Assembly (NCBI RefSeq): GCF_900176405.1
Contig: NZ_FWXJ01000015.1
Span: 1 to 64,000 of the forward strand
Direction: 5' to 3'
Length of the DNA: 64,000 nt
From: Polynucleobacter kasalickyi
GTDB taxonomy: Bacteria > Pseudomonadota > Gammaproteobacteria > Burkholderiales > Burkholderiaceae
Below the pieces are notes generated by a model. That model was not told the DNA's origin. It made no database searches and was given only the letters and a program-made list of their open reading frames with translations. This document shows positions 60,688 through 64,000 of the stretch, one piece after another (the stretch's first letter is position 1; each line of letters starts with the position of its first letter). The position numbers were made by a program, and so were the translations under genes.

Positions 60688-61209
60688 ATGAGCGAAGAAC
60701 ACGGCAACCTAATCAAGTCACCTAAGCAATTGATTTTAATGGTAATTGCTGCATTTTTTATTCCCTTGGTAGTCATTCTATTGCTTCTGACTTATGCTAA
60801 TAGCCATAATAAGCCATCAGGATCTGAAGACCGCGAGATAGCGAACCGCCTCATTAAGCCAGTGGCAAATTTAGATTTTAAAGATGCGAACGCACCAAAA
60901 GTGTTAAAGAGTGGCGAAGAGGTTTATAAAAGCGTTTGTGCTTCTTGCCATGGAACAGGTGCAGCAGGAGCACCAGTATTTGGTAAAAGTGATGCTTGGG
61001 GTTCAAGAATTGGCAAAGGTTATGCTACGCTTTTAAGTCACGCATTAAAAGGATACAACGCGATGCCTGCAAGAGGCGGAGCTGCTCCAGACGACGTAAG
61101 TGATTTTGAAATTGGAAGAGCAATTGTTTATATCGCAAACAATTCTGGAGGAAAATTACCAGAGCCAGTCGAACCAAGCTCTGACAAAGATGCCGCAAAG
61201 AAAAAATAA
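60688..61209 (+). CDS. Membrane-anchored cytochrome c5-like protein
   Basis: 173 residues. One N-terminal membrane helix (about 14-36) anchors a periplasmic class I cytochrome domain with heme motif CASCH and the Met ligand in NAMPARGG. The Lys-rich end follows a Pro/Glu stretch. It probably shuttles electrons in the periplasm near the terminal oxidases. AAAGGA precedes the ATG. Confidence 0.9.
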   Translation: MSEEHGNLIKSPKQLILMVIAAFFIPLVVILLLLTYANSHNKPSGSEDREIANRLIKPVANLDFKDANAPKVLKSGEEVYKSVCASCHGTGAAGAPVFGKSDAWGSRIGKGYATLLSHALKGYNAMPARGGAAPDDVSDFEIGRAIVYIANNSGGKLPEPVEPSSDKDAAKKK

Positions 61210-61226
61210 ACAAAACTAACCAGCAA

Positions 61227-61258
61227 ACAAGGTGCTTTAAACAACAAAGGCACCTTGT
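61227..61258 (+). terminator. Hairpin after the cytochrome c gene
   Basis: ACAAGGTGC (61227-61235) pairs with GCACCTTGT (61250-61258), extended by TTT/AAA past a bulged G. It lies 18 bases after the stop. The U-tract is weak. The rest of the 193-base gap to rsmI shows no gene. Confidence 0.45.
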
Positions 61259-61402
61259 GAACTACTCGGGACTTCAGCGCCTGGGTAGCATTCCCAAAAG
61301 TCTTTTTCATCCCCCATTAGCGCGTTTTGAAGTCGCATTTACATCGAGATGACAATCAGCATTAACAAACTTAAGACTTCTGAAGATCTATTGGACTAGT
61401 TA

Positions 61403-62323
61403 TTATTCGCCTTCAATCGACTTTTTTATCTCCAAGGCTAATGAATATGCTTGATTTTTTGAGAGTAAGCCAGATTGAGATAAGACTTCAGCAACTTGCC
61501 TACTGCCTAAATGTTGACTAAGAACTTTAGCTAGGAGATGTGGGCTAACACTGGCCTCGGTGGGTTCATCAGAGTTATTCGATACAGAATGAAAGCCTTC
61601 AACAATAATACAAAATTCACCCTTCAACAAATGATCGTTACTTAACCAATTTAGTAATTGGGAAGACAGCACGTAATGAACGGTTTCGAATTTTTTCGTT
61701 AGCTCTCTACCAATTAAAATCGTACGGGCTTCATTTTGTAACGCCACACCAATTTCAGTGAGACTTTCTTTGATCCTCTGAGGGGATTCAAAAAAGACAC
61801 TGGAGAGTGAAGAAGTGTAAATTTTTTGCAGTAGCGCTTTTCTTTCACGCCCCTTCGTGGGTAAAAACCCTAAAAACTGAAATCTTCCCTCAGAGTGAAT
61901 GGTTGTGACACCAGAAACAGATAGCGCTGCACTAACCGCACTCACGCCGGGAATCGGAATGACGCGCTTACCAGCTTGCACCATGGTATTAACAAGCTTT
62001 GCACCTGGATCAGAAATACCCGGTGTGCCAGCATCGGACACATAAGCCCATTTTTGACCTTGGGAAATCAACGCAAGTAATTTTTGCGATGCAACTACTT
62101 CATTGTGGTCATGAATGGCAATTAAAGGCTTCTGAATGCCTAAAAAATTGAGTAGATGTAGAGTATGGCGGGTATCTTCGCAGGCAATTCCATCCACTTC
62201 AGCTAAAACATATGCTGCTCTATAGGTTATGTCTGCCATATTACCGATGGGGGTACTTACAACATATAGGCAAGAATCAGGTAAATCCTGATGCCTTAAA
62301 GATTCATTTATTGAGAGGTTCAT
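61403..62323 (-). CDS. rsmI: 16S rRNA (cytidine-1402-2'-O)-methyltransferase RsmI
   Basis: 306 residues. LYVVSTPIGNMADITYRA, GIACEDTRHTLHLLNFLGI and WAYVSDAGTPGISDPG are RsmI signatures of the tetrapyrrole methylase fold; a C-terminal domain follows. It methylates the ribose of C1402. It is divergent from the SIS-domain gene across 92 bases; yraN, often found here, is absent. Confidence 0.96.
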   Translation of the reverse strand: MNLSINESLRHQDLPDSCLYVVSTPIGNMADITYRAAYVLAEVDGIACEDTRHTLHLLNFLGIQKPLIAIHDHNEVVASQKLLALISQGQKWAYVSDAGTPGISDPGAKLVNTMVQAGKRVIPIPGVSAVSAALSVSGVTTIHSEGRFQFLGFLPTKGRERKALLQKIYTSSLSSVFFESPQRIKESLTEIGVALQNEARTILIGRELTKKFETVHYVLSSQLLNWLSNDHLLKGEFCIIVEGFHSVSNNSDEPTEASVSPHLLAKVLSQHLGSRQVAEVLSQSGLLSKNQAYSLALEIKKSIEGE

Positions 62324-62415
62324 TAAAATGGTGGTTGCGTAACAATTTCGAATTGAATGTTATGTAATATGACATCATATACATATTCAAATAATATTAA
62401 TTAAAAGCCCAGGAA

Positions 62416-63006
62416 ATGAACACAAACTTAATTTCGAGAGTCGACAATCATTTTGAAGAAAGTATTGCGACGAAGCAAAAAAGCAAAAATGTTTTGTCTG
62501 CCGACTTAGCTAAAGCGATAGAGCAAATGTTTCAATGCGTAAATTCAGGATCCAAAATTTTGGCTTGTGGTAACGGTGGTTCCGCAGCTGACGCCCAACA
62601 CTTTGCTGCAGAATTGGTCGGTAGATTCGAAAGAGAGCGAAAAGAATTTGGTGCGATTGCTTTAACTACAGACTCCTCAATTTTGACAGCCGTTGGCAAT
62701 GATTATGGGTACGATGAGATCTTTAGTAAACAAGTGAGCGCATTAGGCAAGCCCGGAGACATCCTGCTGGCCATATCAACTTCAGGAAACTCGAAGAATG
62801 TCATCAAGGCTATCGAGGTTGCAAAGAAGAGGGGATTAACGGTGATTGCCATGACTGGAAAGGATGGCGGCACCATGGGGCGACTAATGGGCCCAGAGGA
62901 CGTACATCTTTGCGTGCCGTCAGATAGAACGGCTCGTATTCAAGAGACCCATTTATTAATTCTTCACTGTTTGTGCGATGGTATCGACTACTTATTGTTA
63001 GGTTAA
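62416..63006 (+). CDS. SIS-domain protein of the GmhA/DiaA family
   Basis: 196 residues: [28 protein letters not shown] and [15 protein letters not shown] are the sugar-phosphate-binding loops (in part: [17 protein letters not shown]). Homology covers both phosphoheptose isomerase GmhA (heptose for LPS) and DiaA, which binds DnaA. The downstream BON-domain lipoprotein and divergent rsmI match the E. coli diaA neighbourhood. The Glu/His isomerase residues appear kept ([14 protein letters not shown]), so GmhA activity is possible. Confidence 0.85.
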   Translation: MNTNLISRVDNHFEESIATKQKSKNVLSADLAKAIEQMFQCVNSGSKILACGNGGSAADAQHFAAELVGRFERERKEFGAIALTTDSSILTAVGNDYGYDEIFSKQVSALGKPGDILLAISTSGNSKNVIKAIEVAKKRGLTVIAMTGKDGGTMGRLMGPEDVHLCVPSDRTARIQETHLLILHCLCDGIDYLLLG

Positions 63007-63010
63007 CAAA

Positions 63011-63643
63011 ATGAATTTATTAAATTTCTTGAGAAGCACCGCTGTTTTAGTCGGGGCTGTATCAATTTTGCAAGGTTGTTTTCCAATCATTGCGGGCTCA
63101 GGGCTTTACGGGGCAATGGTCTTAGCAGATCGAAGACCCTTATCAGTGACAACTATCGATAGGGGAATACAGCTGGAGCTAGAAGCCAATATACAAAATA
63201 AAGTTGGAACAAATGCCCACCTTAATGTCACTGTTTTCAATCAAAAAGTTTTACTAACTGGCGAAGTGCCTAATCAAAATTACAAAAACTTGGTTTTGCA
63301 GGAAGCTAACCAACAAGCAAATGTAAAAAAAGTATTTGATGAAATGAAAATTGCTGAAAATAGCTCAGCTGAAGACAGGCTCCTTGATACGTCGTTATTC
63401 AGTCTGGTCAAAGCGAGATTTATTGCAACCACTGATATACCGTCAAACTCAATGAAAATAGTAGTAGAGGCGAAGAGAGTCTATTTAATGGGCGTAGCAA
63501 CAGAGTTGGAAGCAAAAGCCGCTGCCACTGTAGCAAGTCGGGCCAGTGATAGCATCAAAGAGGTTGTGAAGCTTTTTGATATTATTTCTGAAGAGGAAAA
63601 AAAGAAGCTAGATTCTATGGGTGTTCCCGAGACTAAAAAATAA
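63011..63643 (+). CDS. BON-domain lipoprotein (DolP/YraP-like)
   Basis: 210 residues. The N-terminal signal ends in the lipobox LQGC, so the protein is lipidated at Cys. Two BON domains follow (about 45-115 and 125-195), with LTGEVPNQNYKNLV and LMGVATELEAKAA. DolP binds anionic lipids at the outer membrane and supports envelope integrity. It starts 4 bases after the SIS gene, as diaA-dolP in E. coli. Confidence 0.9.
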   Translation: MNLLNFLRSTAVLVGAVSILQGCFPIIAGSGLYGAMVLADRRPLSVTTIDRGIQLELEANIQNKVGTNAHLNVTVFNQKVLLTGEVPNQNYKNLVLQEANQQANVKKVFDEMKIAENSSAEDRLLDTSLFSLVKARFIATTDIPSNSMKIVVEAKRVYLMGVATELEAKAAATVASRASDSIKEVVKLFDIISEEEKKKLDSMGVPETKK

Positions 63644-63648
63644 ATAAA

Positions 63649-64000
63649 ATGTACTCTGCTGGTCATGTTAAATGGGCTCTAGCGCTCATCTGTATTGCTC
63701 TGATGCTGAGTGGATCAGTGAGGGCTGCAGAATTGATAGAAGGTAAAGATGTTGCGCGTAAGAGTCTTTGCTTGGGCTGCCACGCCGAAAAGCAAAAAGT
63801 AGTTGGACCTGCTTTTGCAGAGATTGCAAGAAGATACGACAACACTCCTCAGTCCTATACCTACCTAATCAATAGAATAAAAAATGGCGGAGTGGGCGCT
63901 TGGGGTGCCGTTCCTATGCCAGCAAATAAAAATAACATTACAGAAGATGAAATCAGGAAAGTGATTGATTGGATTTTTACAATGAAAACCGGCGAAAGAT
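63649..64000 (+). CDS. Periplasmic cytochrome c (partial, runs off window)
   Basis: At least 117 residues from the ATG at 63649, with no stop before the window ends. A signal peptide (WALALICIALMLSGSVRAA) is followed by a small class I cytochrome: heme motif CLGCH and axial Met in AVPMPANK. The size points to a cytochrome c551/c552-type carrier nearly complete here. It lies 5 bases after the BON lipoprotein gene. Confidence 0.88.
   Translation, partial: MYSAGHVKWALALICIALMLSGSVRAAELIEGKDVARKSLCLGCHAEKQKVVGPAFAEIARRYDNTPQSYTYLINRIKNGGVGAWGAVPMPANKNNITEDEIRKVIDWIFTMKTGER

Noticed and set aside
61210..61402. RNase P RNA near rsmI
   Set aside because: rnpB is often close to rsmI in betaproteobacteria, but the gap is under 200 bases and lacks the conserved rnpB blocks.

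Overview
The window is a chromosomal segment of an AT-rich betaproteobacterium. The gene families and gene order point to Burkholderiales, close to the Polynucleobacter-type freshwater bacteria: fmt-htpX-rsmB-DUF4390-ntrY-ntrX, rpmH-rnpA-yidD-yidC-mnmE next to dnaA-dnaN-gyrB, a DUF3717-like protein, and mnmG-rsmG-parA-parB-atpIBEFHAGDC-hemE-priA. The assignment rests on recognised families and synteny, not on a database search. Tight packing, many short overlaps and frequent TTG/GTG starts fit a streamlined genome.

Layout. 1-2.2 kb is accessory: a probable IS end, a tRNA-like remnant sharing 27 bp with the 3' end of tRNA-Phe, a three-gene toxin-antitoxin cassette and an exported esterase, ending at an intact tRNA-Phe. 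2.3-11.5 kb (minus strand) holds an exported protein and a seven-gene run: GT39-like glycosyltransferase, fmt, htpX, rsmB, DUF4390 protein, ntrY, ntrX. 11.5-13.7 kb (plus) holds a GtrB-like Und-P-glycosyltransferase, a GtrA-like flippase and a YdjC/ChbG/NaxD-like deacetylase. With the divergent GT39 gene these look like a lipid A (or other envelope glycan) amino-sugar decoration set. 13.7-25.3 kb carries def, topB, mnmC (C-terminal domain only, overlapping topB antiparallel), an M23 peptidase, pckG and the mnmE-yidC-yidD-rnpA-rpmH string.

25.3-27.2 kb is the probable replication origin: DnaA boxes lie on both sides of dnaA. From there to 53.6 kb every gene is on the plus strand: dnaA, dnaN, gyrB, a SET-domain methyltransferase, a DUF3717-like protein, a GMC oxidoreductase, a Liv-type ABC transporter, a TauE-type permease, mnmG, rsmG, parAB, the full F1Fo ATP synthase operon, hemE and priA. 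Two perfect 16-bp parS palindromes sit just before and inside mnmG, so origin, segregation centre and ParAB lie within 18 kb. A further DnaA-box group lies between hemE and priA.

53.6-64 kb: gcvT-gcvH-gcvP behind a tandem glycine riboswitch, a metallo-beta-lactamase-fold hydrolase, a small zinc-ribbon protein, a fatty-acid desaturase, tRNA-Arg(CCG), a membrane-anchored cytochrome c, rsmI, a GmhA/DiaA-type SIS protein, a BON-domain lipoprotein and a second cytochrome c cut by the window edge. No CRISPR array, rRNA operon or prophage was seen. No stretch above 300 bases lacks a gene.
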